64,000 nucleotides of DNA, from assembly GCA_964057225.1 (NCBI GenBank), contig OZ059900.1, positions 816,501-880,500 of the forward strand, in the 5' to 3' direction. The translations under genes and the position numbers were made by a program. Positions within the stretch are counted from its first letter, which is position 1; each line of letters begins with the position of its first letter. Shown piece after piece: positions 1 through 13,700 of this stretch. Under the pieces are notes generated by a model, which was not told the DNA's origin, searched no databases, and saw nothing but the letters and a program-made list of their open reading frames with translations. The DNA comes from Auanema rhodensis (lineage: Eukaryota > Nematoda > Chromadorea > Rhabditida > Rhabditidae).

Positions 1-2771
1 ATATGATCAGAAGCATAGGTGTATTGTCTATGACAACAAAAGTCATTAATTAAACACTAATGATGTTTAAATCACTAAATTTCGCTCTAATAGCATTACT
101 ACACTAAGTATGGTCGTTTTTATGACTTTAACACCATATACTCACCGATTTTTGGTACAAAATCTGTAATACTCGTAAATTTTGATCATATTCGTTAAGA
201 TTTGAGAATCAAACACACAATATCAGTTTATTTTTATGAGCTTGCACTGATATTTATTCATTTTGATCAAAAAAGGTCGAAAATAGAAAGAATTTTTGAA
301 ATTTCCGAGTTTTGAGTCTAATTTGGCTAAATCGCTCATTTATATGATCAAAAGCATAGTTTTATTGTCTATGACAACAAAAGTCATCAATTAAACGCTA
401 GTGATGTTTAAATACTGAATTTCGCTCAAATAGCATTACTACACTAAGTATGGTCGTTTTTATGCCTTTAACACCATATACTCACCGATTTTTGGTACAA
501 AATCTGTAATACTCGTAAATTTTGATCATATTCGTTCAGATTTGAGAATCAAACATACAATACACAAAATGAGTCTATTTTTATGAGCTTGCACTGATAT
601 ATATTCATTTTGATCAAAAAAGGTCGAAAATAGAAAGAATTTTTGAAATTTCCGAGTTTTGAGTCTAATTTGGCTAAATCGCTCATTTATATGATCAGAA
701 GCATAGTTTTATTGTCTATGACAACAAAAGTCATCAATTAAACGCTAGTGATGTTTAAATACTGATTTTCGCTCAAATAGCATTACTACACTAAGTATGG
801 TCGTTTTTATGCCTTTAACACCATATACTCACCGATTTTTGGTACAAAATCTGTAATGCTTGTAAATTTTGATCATATTCGTTAAGATTCGAGAATCAAA
901 CACATAATACACGAAATAAGTCTAGTTTTATGAGTTTGCACTGATATTTATTCATTTTGATCAAAAAAGGTCGAAAATAGAAAGAATTTTTGAATTTTCC
1001 GAGTTTTGAGTCCAATTGGGCTAAATCGCTCATATATATGATCAAAAGCATAGTTTTACTGTCTATGATAACAAAAGTCTTCAAATATACACTAATAATG
1101 TGTAAATCACTGAATTTCACTCAAATAGCATTACTACACTAAGTATGGTCGTTTTTATGCCTTTAACACCATATACTCACCGATTTTTGGTACAAAATCT
1201 GTAATACTTGTAAATTTTGATCATATTCGTTAAGATTCGAGAATCAAACACATAATACACGAAATAAGTCTATTTTTATGAGTTTGCACTGATATTTATT
1301 CATTTTGATCAAAAAAGGTCGAAAATAGAAAGAATTTTTGAAATTTCCGAGTTTTGAGTCTAATTTGGCTAAATCGCTCATATATATGATCAGAAGCATA
1401 GTTTTATTGTCTATGACAACAAAAATCATCAACTAAACGCTAGTGATGTTTAAATACTGATTTTCGCTCAAATAGCATTACTACACTAAGTATGGTCGTT
1501 TTTATGCCTTTAACACCATATACTCACCGATTTTTGGTACAAAATCTGTAATACTCGTAAATTTTGATCATATTCGTTAAGATTTGAGAATCAAACATAC
1601 AATACAAAAAATCAGTCTATTTTTATGAGCTTGCACTGATATATATTCATTTTGATCAAAAAAGGTCGAAAATAGAAAGAATTTTTGAAATTTCCCAGTT
1701 TTGAGTCTAATTTGGCTAAATCGCTCATATATATGATCAAAAGCATAGTTCTATTGTCTATAACAACAAAAGTCTTTAATTAAACGCTAGTGATGTTTTA
1801 ATACTGAATTTCGCTCAAATAGCATTACTACACTAAGTATGGTCGTTTTTATGCCTTTAACACCATATACTCACCGATTTTTGGTACAAAATCTGTAATA
1901 CTTGTAAATTTTGATCATATTCGTTAAGATTCGAAAATCAAACACACAATACACGAAATAAGTTTATTTTTACAAGTTTGCACTGATATTTATTCATTTT
2001 GATCAAAAAAGGTCGAAAATAGAAAGAATTTTTGAAATTTCCGAGTTTTGAGTCTAATTTGGCTAAATCGCTCATATATATGATCAGAAGCATAGGTGTA
2101 TTGTCTATGACAACAAAAGTCATTAATTAAACACTAATGATGTTTAAATCACTAAATTTCACTCTAATAGCATTACTACACTAAGTATGGTCGTTTTTAT
2201 GACTTTAACACCATATACTCACCGATTTTTGGTACAAAATCTGTAATACTCGTAAATTTTGATCATATTCGTTAAGATTTGAGAATCAAACACACAATAC
2301 ACAATATCAGTCTATTTTTATGAGCTTGCACTGATATATATTCATTTTGATCAAAAAGGTCGAAAATAGAAAGAATTTTTGAAATTTCCGAGTTTTGAGT
2401 CCAATTTGGCTAAATCGCTCATATATATGATCAAAAGCATAGTTCTATTGTCTATAACAACAAAAGTCTTTAATTAAACGCTAGTGATGTTTTAATACTG
2501 AATTTTGCTCAAATAGCATTACTACACTAAGTATGGTCGTTTTTATGCCTTTAACACCATATACTCACCGATTTTTGGTACAAAATCTGTAATACTTGTA
2601 AATTTTGATCATATTCGTTAAGATTCGAAAATCAAACACACAATACACGAAATAAGTTTATTTTTACAAGTTTGCACTGATATTTATTCATTTTGATCAA
2701 AAAAGGTCGAAAATAGAAAGAATTTTTGAAATTTCCGAGTTTTGAGTCTAATTTGGCTAAATCGCTCATAT
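1..2771. repeat. Higher-order repeat, 8 monomers, copy 1
   Basis: Bases 1-1,707 match 2,772-4,478 at a constant offset of 2,771 bp. I saw one difference, t at 228 against c at 2,999. Shared diagnostic features are a 7-bp shortening (cacacaatatcag), aaaatgagtc, gtaatgcttg, tctagttttatg and the rare tttcccag near 1,692 and 4,463. The window begins inside this unit, so its true left end is not visible. Within it, an e-then-d dimer is itself repeated at 694 bp (about 1,738-2,431 and 2,432-3,120); the missing base comes from caaaaagg with five A's near 2,355. Confidence 0.85.
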
Positions 2772-4478
2772 ATATGATCAGAAGCATAGGTGTATTGTCT
2801 ATGACAACAAAAGTCATTAATTAAACACTAATGATGTTTAAATCACTAAATTTCGCTCTAATAGCATTACTACACTAAGTATGGTCGTTTTTATGACTTT
2901 AACACCATATACTCACCGATTTTTGGTACAAAATCTGTAATACTCGTAAATTTTGATCATATTCGTTAAGATTTGAGAATCAAACACACAATATCAGTCT
3001 ATTTTTATGAGCTTGCACTGATATTTATTCATTTTGATCAAAAAAGGTCGAAAATAGAAAGAATTTTTGAAATTTCCGAGTTTTGAGTCTAATTTGGCTA
3101 AATCGCTCATTTATATGATCAAAAGCATAGTTTTATTGTCTATGACAACAAAAGTCATCAATTAAACGCTAGTGATGTTTAAATACTGAATTTCGCTCAA
3201 ATAGCATTACTACACTAAGTATGGTCGTTTTTATGCCTTTAACACCATATACTCACCGATTTTTGGTACAAAATCTGTAATACTCGTAAATTTTGATCAT
3301 ATTCGTTCAGATTTGAGAATCAAACATACAATACACAAAATGAGTCTATTTTTATGAGCTTGCACTGATATATATTCATTTTGATCAAAAAAGGTCGAAA
3401 ATAGAAAGAATTTTTGAAATTTCCGAGTTTTGAGTCTAATTTGGCTAAATCGCTCATTTATATGATCAGAAGCATAGTTTTATTGTCTATGACAACAAAA
3501 GTCATCAATTAAACGCTAGTGATGTTTAAATACTGATTTTCGCTCAAATAGCATTACTACACTAAGTATGGTCGTTTTTATGCCTTTAACACCATATACT
3601 CACCGATTTTTGGTACAAAATCTGTAATGCTTGTAAATTTTGATCATATTCGTTAAGATTCGAGAATCAAACACATAATACACGAAATAAGTCTAGTTTT
3701 ATGAGTTTGCACTGATATTTATTCATTTTGATCAAAAAAGGTCGAAAATAGAAAGAATTTTTGAATTTTCCGAGTTTTGAGTCCAATTGGGCTAAATCGC
3801 TCATATATATGATCAAAAGCATAGTTTTACTGTCTATGATAACAAAAGTCTTCAAATATACACTAATAATGTGTAAATCACTGAATTTCACTCAAATAGC
3901 ATTACTACACTAAGTATGGTCGTTTTTATGCCTTTAACACCATATACTCACCGATTTTTGGTACAAAATCTGTAATACTTGTAAATTTTGATCATATTCG
4001 TTAAGATTCGAGAATCAAACACATAATACACGAAATAAGTCTATTTTTATGAGTTTGCACTGATATTTATTCATTTTGATCAAAAAAGGTCGAAAATAGA
4101 AAGAATTTTTGAAATTTCCGAGTTTTGAGTCTAATTTGGCTAAATCGCTCATATATATGATCAGAAGCATAGTTTTATTGTCTATGACAACAAAAATCAT
4201 CAACTAAACGCTAGTGATGTTTAAATACTGATTTTCGCTCAAATAGCATTACTACACTAAGTATGGTCGTTTTTATGCCTTTAACACCATATACTCACCG
4301 ATTTTTGGTACAAAATCTGTAATACTCGTAAATTTTGATCATATTCGTTAAGATTTGAGAATCAAACATACAATACAAAAAATCAGTCTATTTTTATGAG
4401 CTTGCACTGATATATATTCATTTTGATCAAAAAAGGTCGAAAATAGAAAGAATTTTTGAAATTTCCCAGTTTTGAGTC
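2772..4478. repeat. Higher-order repeat, 8-mer, partial copy 2
   Basis: Near-identical second copy of 1-1,707. It ends where gagtcta in copy 1 becomes gagtcca here (1,708 against 4,479), after which copy 2 continues into a c-type V2 module and copy 1 into an e-type. Sister copies lie at about 16,315-18,075 and 18,812-20,500, so this order of monomers occurs four times in the window. Confidence 0.85.
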
Positions 4479-5734
4479 CAATTTGGCTAAATCGCTCATA
4501 TATAAGATCAAAAGCATAGTTTTATTGTCTATAACAACAAAAGTCATCAATTAAACGCTAGTGATGTTTAAATACTGAATTTCGCTCAAATAGCATTACT
4601 ACACTAAGTATGGTCGTTTTTATGCCTTTAACACCATATACTCACCGATTTTTTGTACAAAATCTGTAATACTCGTAAATTTTGATCATATTCGTTAAGA
4701 TTCGAAAATCAAACACACAATACACGAAATAAGTTTATTTTTACAAGTTTGCACTGATATTTATTCATTTTGATCAAAAAAGGTCGAAAATAGAAAGAAT
4801 TTTTGAAATTTCCGAGTTTTGAGTCTAATTTGGCTAAATCGCTCATATATATGATCAGAAGCATAGGTGTATTGTCTATGACAACAAAAGTCATTAATTA
4901 AACACTAATGATGTTTAAATCACTAAATTTCGCTCTAATAGCATTACTACACTAAGTATGGTCGTTTTTATGACTTTAACACCATATACTCACCGATTTT
5001 TGGTACAAAATCTGTAATACTCGTAAATTTTGATCATATTCGTTAAGATTTGAGAATCAAACACACAATACACAATATCAGTCTATTTTTATGAGCTTGC
5101 ACTGATATATATTCATTTTGATCAAAAAGGTCGAAAATAGAAAGAATTTTTGAAATTTCCGAGTTTTGAGTCCAATTTGGCTAAATCGCTCATATATATG
5201 ATCAGAAGCATAGGTGTATTGTCTATGACAACAAAAGTCATTAATTAAACACTAATGATGTTTAAATCACTAAATTTCGCTCTAATAGCATTACTACACT
5301 AAGTATGGTCGTTTTTATGACTTTAACACCATATACTCACCGATGTTTGGTACAAAATCTGTAATACTCGTAAATTTTGATCATATTCGTTAAGATTTGA
5401 GAATCAAACACACAATACACAATATCAGTCTATTTTTATGAGCTTGCACTGATATTTATTCATTTTGATCAAAAAAGGTCGAAAATAGAAAGAATTTTTG
5501 AAATTTCCGAGTTTTGAGTCTAATTTGGCTAAATCGCTCATTTATATGATCAAAAGCATAGTTTTATTGTCTATGACAACAAAAGTCATCAATTAAACGC
5601 TAGTGATGTTTAAATACTGAATTTCGCTCAAATAGCATTACTACACTAAGTATGGTCGTTTTTATGCCTTTAACACCATATACTCACCGATTTTTGGTAC
5701 AAAATCTGTAATACTTGTAAATTTTGATCATATA
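4468..5734. repeat. Segment duplicated at 20,856-22,122 (left copy)
   Basis: About 1.27 kb (3.6 monomers) matches 20,856-22,122 at a constant offset of 16,388. Shared private changes are accgattttttgtac (4,647 and 21,035) and accgatgtttggtac (5,340 and 21,728). The match stops at tatacgtt here against tattcgtt there. Module order is c, fourth-form V1, d, A-like, d, A-like. Confidence 0.85.
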
Positions 5735-6793
5735 CGTTAAGATTCGAGAATCAAACACATAATACACGAAATAAGTCTATTTTTTTGAGTTTGCACTGAT
5801 ATTTATTCATTTTGATCAAAAAAGGTCGAAAATAGAAAGAATTTTTGAAATTTCCGAGTTTTGAGTCTAATTTGGCTAAATCGCTCATATATATGATCAA
5901 AAGCATAGTTTTATTGTCTATGACAACAAAAGTCATCAATTAAACGCTAGTGAGGTTTTAAATACTGAATTTCGCTCAAATAGCATTACTACACTAAGTA
6001 TGGTCGTTTTTATGCCTTTAACACCATATACTCACCGATTTTTGGTACAAAATCTGTAATACTCGTAAATTTTGATCATATTCGTTAAGATTTGAGAATC
6101 AAACACACAATACACAATATCAGTCTATTTTTATGAGTTTACACTGATATTTATTCATTTTGATCAAAAAAGGTCGAAAATAGAAAGAATTTTTGAAATT
6201 TCCGAGTTTTGAGTCTAATTTGGCTAAATCGCTCATATATATGATCAGAAGCATAGTTTTATTGTCTATGACAACAAAAATCATCAACTAACCGCTAGTG
6301 ATGTTCAAATACTGATTTTCGCTCAAATAGCATTACTACACAAAGTATGGTCGTTTTTATGCCTTTAACACCATATACTCACCGATTTTTGGTACAAAAT
6401 CTGTAATACTCGTAAATTTTGATCATATTCGTTAAGATTTGAGAATCAAACATACAATACACAAAATCAGTCTATTTTTATGAGCTTGCACTGATATATA
6501 TTCATTTTGATCAAAAAAGGTCGAAAATAGAAAGAATTTTTGAAATTTCCGAGTTTTGAGTCTAATTTGGCTAAATCGCTCATATATATGATCAAAAGCA
6601 TAGTTTTACTGTCTATGATAACAAAAGTCTTCAAATATACACTAATAATGATTAAATCACTGAATTTCAGTCAAATAGCATTACTACACTAAGTATGGTC
6701 GTTTTTATGCCTTTAACACCATATACTCACCGATTTTTGGTACAAAATCTGTAATACTTGTAAATTTTGATCATATTTGTTAAGATTCGAGAA
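5735..6793. repeat. Irregular monomers without a clear local unit
   Basis: Three monomers of mixed type between the duplicated segment and the trimer array. They carry some one-off changes: ttttttgagtttgc near 5,780, gtgaggttttaaat near 5,952, and actaaccgctag and gatgttcaaat near 6,287-6,308. I saw no close duplicate elsewhere in the window. Confidence 0.75.
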
Positions 6794-9700
6794 TCAAACA
6801 CATAATACACGAAATAAGTCTATTTTTACAAGTTTGCACTGATATTTATTCATTTTGATCAAAAAAGGTCGAAAATAGAAAGAATTTTTGAAATTTCCGA
6901 GTTTTGAGTCCAATTTGGCTAAATCGCTCATATATAAGATCAAAAGCATAGTTTTATTGTCTATAACAACAAAAGTCATCAATTAAACGCTAGTGATATT
7001 TAAATACTGATTTTCGCTCAAGTAGCATTACTACACTAAGTATGGTCGTTTTTATGCCTTTAACACCATATACTCACCGATTTTTGGTACAAAATCTGTA
7101 ATACTTGTAAATTTTGATCATATTCGTTAAGATTTGAGAATCAAACATACAATACACAAAATCAGTCTATTTTTATGAGCTTGCACTGATATATATTCAT
7201 TTTGATCAAAAAAGGTCGAAAATAGAAAGAATTTTTGAAATTTCCGAGTTTTGAGTCTAATTTGGCTAAATCACTCATATATATGATCAGAAGCATAGTT
7301 TTATTGTCTATGACAACAAAAATCATCAATTAAACGCTAGTGATGTTTAAATACTGATTTTCGCTCAAATAGCATTACTACACTAAGTATGGTCGTTTTT
7401 ATGCCTTTAACACCATATACTCACCGATTTTTGGTACAAAATCTGTAATACTCGTAAAATTTGATCATATTTGTTAAGATTTGAGAATCAAACACACAAT
7501 ACACAAAATCAGTCTATTTTTATGAGTTTACACTGATATATATTCATTTTCATCAAAAAAGGTCGAAAATAGAAAGAATTTTTGAATTTTCCGAGTTTTG
7601 AGTCGAATTGGGCTAAATCGCTCATATATATGATCAAAAGCACAGTTTTACTGTCTATGATAACAAAAGTCTTCAAATATACACTAATAATGATTAAATC
7701 ACTGAATTTCACTCAAATAGCATTACTACACTAAGTATGGTCGTTTTTATGCCTTTAACACCATATACTCACCGATTTTTGGTACAAAATCTGTAATACT
7801 TGTAAATTTTGATCATATTTGTTAAGATTCGAGAATCAAACACATAATACAAAAAATAAGTCTATTTTTACAAGTTTGCACTGATATTTATTCATTTTGA
7901 TCAAAAAAGGTCGAAAATAGAAAGAATTTTTGAATTTTCCGAGTTTTGAGTCCAATTGGGCTAAATCGCTCATATATAAGATCAAAAGCATAGTTTTATT
8001 GTCTATAACAACAAAAGTCATCATTTAAACGCTAGTGATATTTAAATACTGATTTTCGCTCAAGTAGCATTACTACACTAAGTATGGTCGTTTTTATGCC
8101 TTTAACACCATATACTCACCGATTTTTGGTACAAATTCTGTAATACTTGTAAATTTTGATCATATTCGTTAAGATTTGAGAATCAAACATACAATACACA
8201 AAATCAGTCTATTTTTATGAGCTTGCACTGATATATATTCATTTTGATCAAAAAAGGTCGAAAATAGAAAGAATTTTTGAAATTTCCGAGTTTTGAGTCT
8301 AATTTGGCTAAATCGCTCATATATATGATCAGAAGCATAGTTTTATTGTCTATGACAACAAAAATCATCAATTAAACGCTAGTGATGTTTAAATACTGAT
8401 TTTCGCTCAAATAGCATTACTACACTAAGTATGGTCGTTTTTATGCCTTTAACACCATATACTCACCGATTTTTGGTACAAAATCTGTAATACTCGTAAA
8501 ATTTGATCATATTTGTTAAGATTTGAGAATCAAACACACAATACACAAAATCAGTCTATTTTTATGAGTTTACACTGATATATATTCATTTTCATCAAAA
8601 AAGGTCGAAAATAGAAAGAATTTTTGAATTTTCCGAGTTTTGAGTTGAATTGGGCTAAATCGCTCATATATATGATCAAAAGCACAATTTTACTGTCTAT
8701 GATAACAAAAGTCTTCAAATATACACTAATAATGATTAAATCACTGAATTTCACTCAAATAGCATTACTACACTAAGTATGGTCGTTTTTATGCCTTTAA
8801 CACCATATACTCACCGATTTTTGGTACAAAATCTGTAATACTTGTAAATTTTGATCATATTTGTTGAGATTCGAGAATCAAACACATAATACAAAAAATA
8901 AGTCTATTTTTACAAGTTTGCACTGATATTTATTCATTTTGATCAAAAAAGGTCGAAAATAGAAAGAATTTTTGAAATTTCCGAGTTTTGAGTCCAATTT
9001 GGCTAAATCGCTCATATATATGATCAAAAGCATAGTTTTATTGTCTATAACAACAAAAGTCATCAATTAAACGCTAGTGATGTTTAAATACTGAATTTCG
9101 CTCAAATAGCATTACTACACTAAGTATGGTCGTTTTTATGCCTTTAACACCATATACTCACCGATTTTTGGTACAAAATCTGTAATACTCGTAAATTTCG
9201 ATCATATTCGTTAAGATTTGAGAATCAAACATACAATACACAAAATCAGTCTATTTTTATGAGCTTGCACTGATATATATTCATTTTGATCAAAAAAGGT
9301 CGAAAATAGAAAGAATTTTTGAAATTTCCGAGTTTTGAGTCTAATTTGGCTAAATCGCTCATATATATGATCAGAAGCATAGTTTTATTGTCTATGACAA
9401 CAAAAGTCATCAATTAAACGCTAGTGATGTTTAAATACTGATTTTCGCTCAAATAGCATTACTACACTAAGTATGGTCGTTTTTATGCCTTTAACACCAT
9501 ATACTCACCGATTTTTGGTACAAAATCTGTGATACTCGTAAATTTTGATCATATTTGTTAAGATTTGAGAATCAAACACACAATACACAAAATCAGTCTA
9601 TTTTTATGAGTTTACACTGATATATATTCATTTTCATCAAAAAAGGTCGAAAATAGAAAGAATTTTTGAATTTTCCGAGTTTTGAGTCGAATTGGGCTAA

Positions 9701-9919
9701 ATCGCTCATATATATGATCAAAAGCACAGTTTTACTGTCTATGATAACAAAAGTCTTCAAATATACACTAATAATGATTAAATCACTGAATTTCACTCAA
9801 ATAGCATTACTACACTAAGTATGGTCGTTTTTATGCCTTTAACACCATATACTCACCGATTTTTGGTACAAAATCTGTAATACTCGTAAATTTCGATCAT
9901 ATTCGTTAAGATTTGAGAA
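6794..9919. repeat. 1,042-bp trimer, three tandem copies
   Basis: Equivalent positions at 6,794, 7,836 and 8,878, and at 7,509, 8,551 and 9,593, give an exact 1,042-bp period. Each unit is a B+c monomer, an A+a monomer and an A-like+b monomer. The last is recognised by atgagtttacac, ttttcatc and ttgggc. The first two copies share gtgatattt and ctcaagtagc (near 6,996-7,025 and 8,037-8,062); the third lacks them. The third unit passes directly into the dimer array. Confidence 0.88.
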
Positions 9920-11309
9920 TCAAACATACAATACACAAAATCAGTCTATTTTTATGAGCTTGCACTGATATATATTCATTTTGATCAAAAAAGGTCGAAA
10001 ATAGAAAGAATTTTTGAAATTTCCGAGTTTTGAGTCTAATTTGGCTAAATCGCTCATATATATGATCAGAAGCATAGTTTTATTGTCTATGACAACAAAA
10101 GTCATCAATTAAACGCTAGTGATGTTTAAATACTGATTTTCGCTCAAATAGCATTACTACACTAAGTATGGTCGTTTTTATGCCTTTAACACCATATACT
10201 CACCGATTTTTGGTACAAAATCTGTGATACTCGTAAATTTTGATCATATTTGTTAAGATTTGAGAATCAAACACACAATACACAAAATCAGTCTATTTTT
10301 ATGAGTTTACACTGATATATATTCATTTTCATCAAAAAAGGTCGAAAATAGAAAGAATTTTTGAATTTTCCGAGTTTTGAGTCGAATTGGGCTAAATCGC
10401 TCATATATATGATCAAAAGCACAGTTTTACTGTCTATGATAACAAAAGTCTTCAAATATACACTAATAATGATTAAATCACTGAATTTCACTCAAATAGC
10501 ATTACTACACTAAGTATGGTCGTTTTTATGCCTTTAACACCATATACTCACCGATTTTTGGTACAAAATCTGTAATACTCGTAAATTTCGATCATATTCG
10601 TTAAGATTTGAGAATCAAACATACAATACACAAAATCAGTCTATTTTTATGAGCTTGCACTGATATATATTCATTTTGATCAAAAAAGGTCGAAAATAGA
10701 AAGAATTTTTGAAATTTCCGAGTTTTGAGTCTAATTTGGCTAAATCGCTCATATATATGATCAGAAGCATAGTTTTATTGTCTATGACAACAAAAATCAT
10801 CAATTAAACGCTAGTGATGTTTAAATACTGATTTTCGCTCAAATAGCATTACTACACAAAGTATGGTCGTTTTTATGCCTTTAACACCATATACTCACCG
10901 ATTTTTGGTACAAAATCTGTGATACTCGTAAATTTTGATCATATTTGTTAAGATTTGAGAATCAAACACACAATACACAAAATCAGTCTATTTTTATGAG
11001 TTTACACTGATATATATTCATTTTCATCAAAAAAGGTCGAAAATAGAAAGAATTTTTGAATTTTCCGAGTTTTGAGTCGAATTGGGCTAAATCGCTCATA
11101 TATATGATCAAAAGCACAGTTTTACTGTCTATGATAACAAAAGTCTTCAAATATACACTAATAATGATTAAATCACTGAATTTCACTCAAATAGCATTAC
11201 TACACTAAGTATGGTCGTTTTTATGCCTTTAACACCATATACTCACCGATTTTTGGTACAAAATCTGTAATACTTGTAAATTTTGATCATATTTGTTGAG
11301 ATTCGAGAA
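9225..11309. repeat. 695-bp dimer, three tandem copies
   Basis: Positions 9,593, 10,288 and 10,983 are exactly 695 bp apart. Each unit is A+a followed by A-like+b, which is the preceding trimer with its B+c monomer missing. All three copies share tttcgatcatattcg in front of the A module (9,197, 9,892 and 10,587) and ctgtgatactcg. The third copy differs by caaaaatcatc and cacaaagtatgg near 10,793 and 10,855. A B+c monomer returns at 11,310, nearly identical to that at 8,878. Confidence 0.88.
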
Positions 11310-12003
11310 TCAAACACATAATACAAAAAATAAGTCTATTTTTACAAGTTTGCACTGATATTTATTCATTTTGATCAAAAAAGGTCGAAAATAGAAAGAA
11401 TTTTTGAAATTTCCGAGTTTTGAGTCCAATTTGGCTAAATCGCTCATATATATGATCAAAAGCATAGTTTTATTGTCTATAACAACAAAAGTCATCAATT
11501 AAACGCTAGTGATGTTTAAATACTGAATTTCGCTCAAATAGCATTACTACACTAAGTATGGTCGTTTTTATGCCTTTAACACCATATACTCACCGATTTT
11601 TGGTACAAAATCTGTAATACTCGTAAATTTTGATCATATTCAGTGAGATTCGAGAATCAAACACACAATACACGAAATAAGTTTATTTTTACGAGTTTGC
11701 ACTGATATTTATTCATTTTGATCAAAAAAGGTCGAAAATAGAAAGAATTTTTGAAATTTCCGAGTTTTGAGTCTAATTTGGCTAAATCGCTCATATATAT
11801 GATCAGAAGCATAGTTTTATTGTCTATGACAACAAAAGTCATCAATTAAACGCTAGTGATGTTTAAATACTGAATTTCGCTCAAATAGCATTACTACACT
11901 AAGTATGGTCGTTTTTATGCCTTTAACACCATATACTCACCGATTTTTGGTACAAAATCTGTAATACTCGTAAATTTTGATCATATTCGGTGAGATTCGA
12001 GAA
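11310..12003. repeat. Transition from B to C monomers
   Basis: One B+c monomer (ttgttgagattcgag, near-identical to that at 8,878 and 2,432 bp from it) is followed by the first C-type monomer, with the unusual attcagtgagattcgag at about 11,638-11,654. This marks the left edge of the first C-rich island. Confidence 0.75.
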
Positions 12004-13700
12004 TCAAACACACAATACACGAAATAGGTTTATTTTGACGAGTTTGAACTGGTATTTATTCATTTTGATCAAAAAAGGTCGAAAATAGAAAGAATTTTTG
12101 AATTTTCCGAGTTTTGAGTCCAATTGGGCTAAATCGCTCATATATATGATCAAAAGCATAGTTTTACTGTCTATGATAACAAAAGTCTTCAAATATACAC
12201 TAATAATGATTGAATCACTGAATTTCACTCAAATAGCATTACTACACTAAGTATGGTCGTTTTTATGCCTTTAACACCATATACTCACCGATTTTTGGTA
12301 CAAAATCTGTGATACTCGTAAATTTTGATCATATTCGGTGAGATTCGAGAATCGAACACACAATACACAAAATAAGTCTATTTTTACGAGTTTGCACTGA
12401 TATTTATTCATTTTGATCAAAAAAGGTCGAAAATAGAAAGAATTTTTGAAATTTCCGAGTTTTGAGTCTAATTTGGCTAAATCGCTCATATATATGATCA
12501 AAAGCATAGTTTTACTGTCTATGATAACAAAAGTCTTCAAATATACACTAATAATGTGTAAATCACTGAATTTCACTCAAATAGCTTTACTACACTAAGT
12601 ATGGTCGTTTTTATGCCTTTAACACCATATACTCACCGATTTTTGGTACAAAATCTGTAATACTCGTAAATTTTGATCATATTCGTTAAGATTTGAGAAT
12701 CAAACATACAATACACAAAATCAGTCTATTTTTATGAGCTTGCACTGATATATATTCATTTTGATCAAAAAAGGTCGAAAATAGAAAGAATTTTTGAATT
12801 TTCCGAGTTTTGAGTCCAATTGGGCTAAATCGCTCATATATATGATCAAAAGCATAGTTTCACTGTCTATGATAACAAAAGTCTTCAAATATACACTAGT
12901 AATGATTAAATCACTGAATTTCACTCAAATAGCTTTACTACACTAAGTATGGTCGTTTTTATGCCTTTAACACCATATACTCACCGATTTTTGGTACAAA
13001 ATCTGTAATACTCGTAAATTTCGATCATATCCGTTAAGATTCGAGAATCAAACACACAATACACGAAATAAGTTTATTTTTACGAGTTTGAACTGGTATT
13101 TATTCATTTTGATCAAAAAAGGTCGAAAATAGAAAGAATTTTTGAATTTTCCGAGTTTTGAGTCCAATTGGGCTAAATCGCTCATATATATGATCAAAAG
13201 CATAGTTTTACTGTCTATGATAACAAAAGTCTTCAAATATACACTAATAATGATTGAATCACTGAATTTCACTCAAATAGCATTACTACACTAAGTATGG
13301 TCGTTTTTATGCCTTTAACACCATATACTCACCGATTTTTGGTACAAAATCTGTGATACTCGTAAATTTTGATCATATTCGGTGAGATTCGAGAATCGAA
13401 CACACAATACACAAAATAAGTCTATTTTTACGAGTTTGCACTGATATTTATTCATTTTGATCAAAAAAGGTCGAAAATAGAAAGAATTTTTGAAATTTCC
13501 GAGTTTTGAGTCTAATTTGGCTAAATCGCTCATATATATGATCAAAAGCATAGTTTTACTGTCTATGATAACAAAAGTCTTCAAATATACACTAATAATG
13601 TGTAAATCACTGAATTTCACTCAAATAGCTTTACTACACTAAGTATGGTCGTTTTTATGCCTTTAACACCATATACTCACCGATTTTTGGTACAAAATCT
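12004..13700. repeat. C-rich island with a 1,044-bp trimer duplication
   Basis: Positions 12,004 and 13,048, and 12,271 and 13,315, are 1,044 bp apart. Both copies share tttgaactggtatttatt (near 12,043 and 13,087), gagaatcgaacac, aatgtgtaaatcac and atagctttactac. The second copy is complete only to about 13,700, where tttcgatcatatccg interrupts the match; that motif itself recurs 696 bp apart (13,031 and 13,727). The extra 2 bp over the usual 1,042 reflect small insertions within the V2 modules. Confidence 0.82.

Noticed and set aside
12271-13620. Longest open frames, 101 codons, at 12,271-12,576 and 13,315-13,620 (also 44,635-44,940).
   Set aside because: They are the same repeat frame lengthened by loss of stop codons in C-type monomers. 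The first two are copies of each other by the 1,044-bp duplication, and their product matches no family I know.
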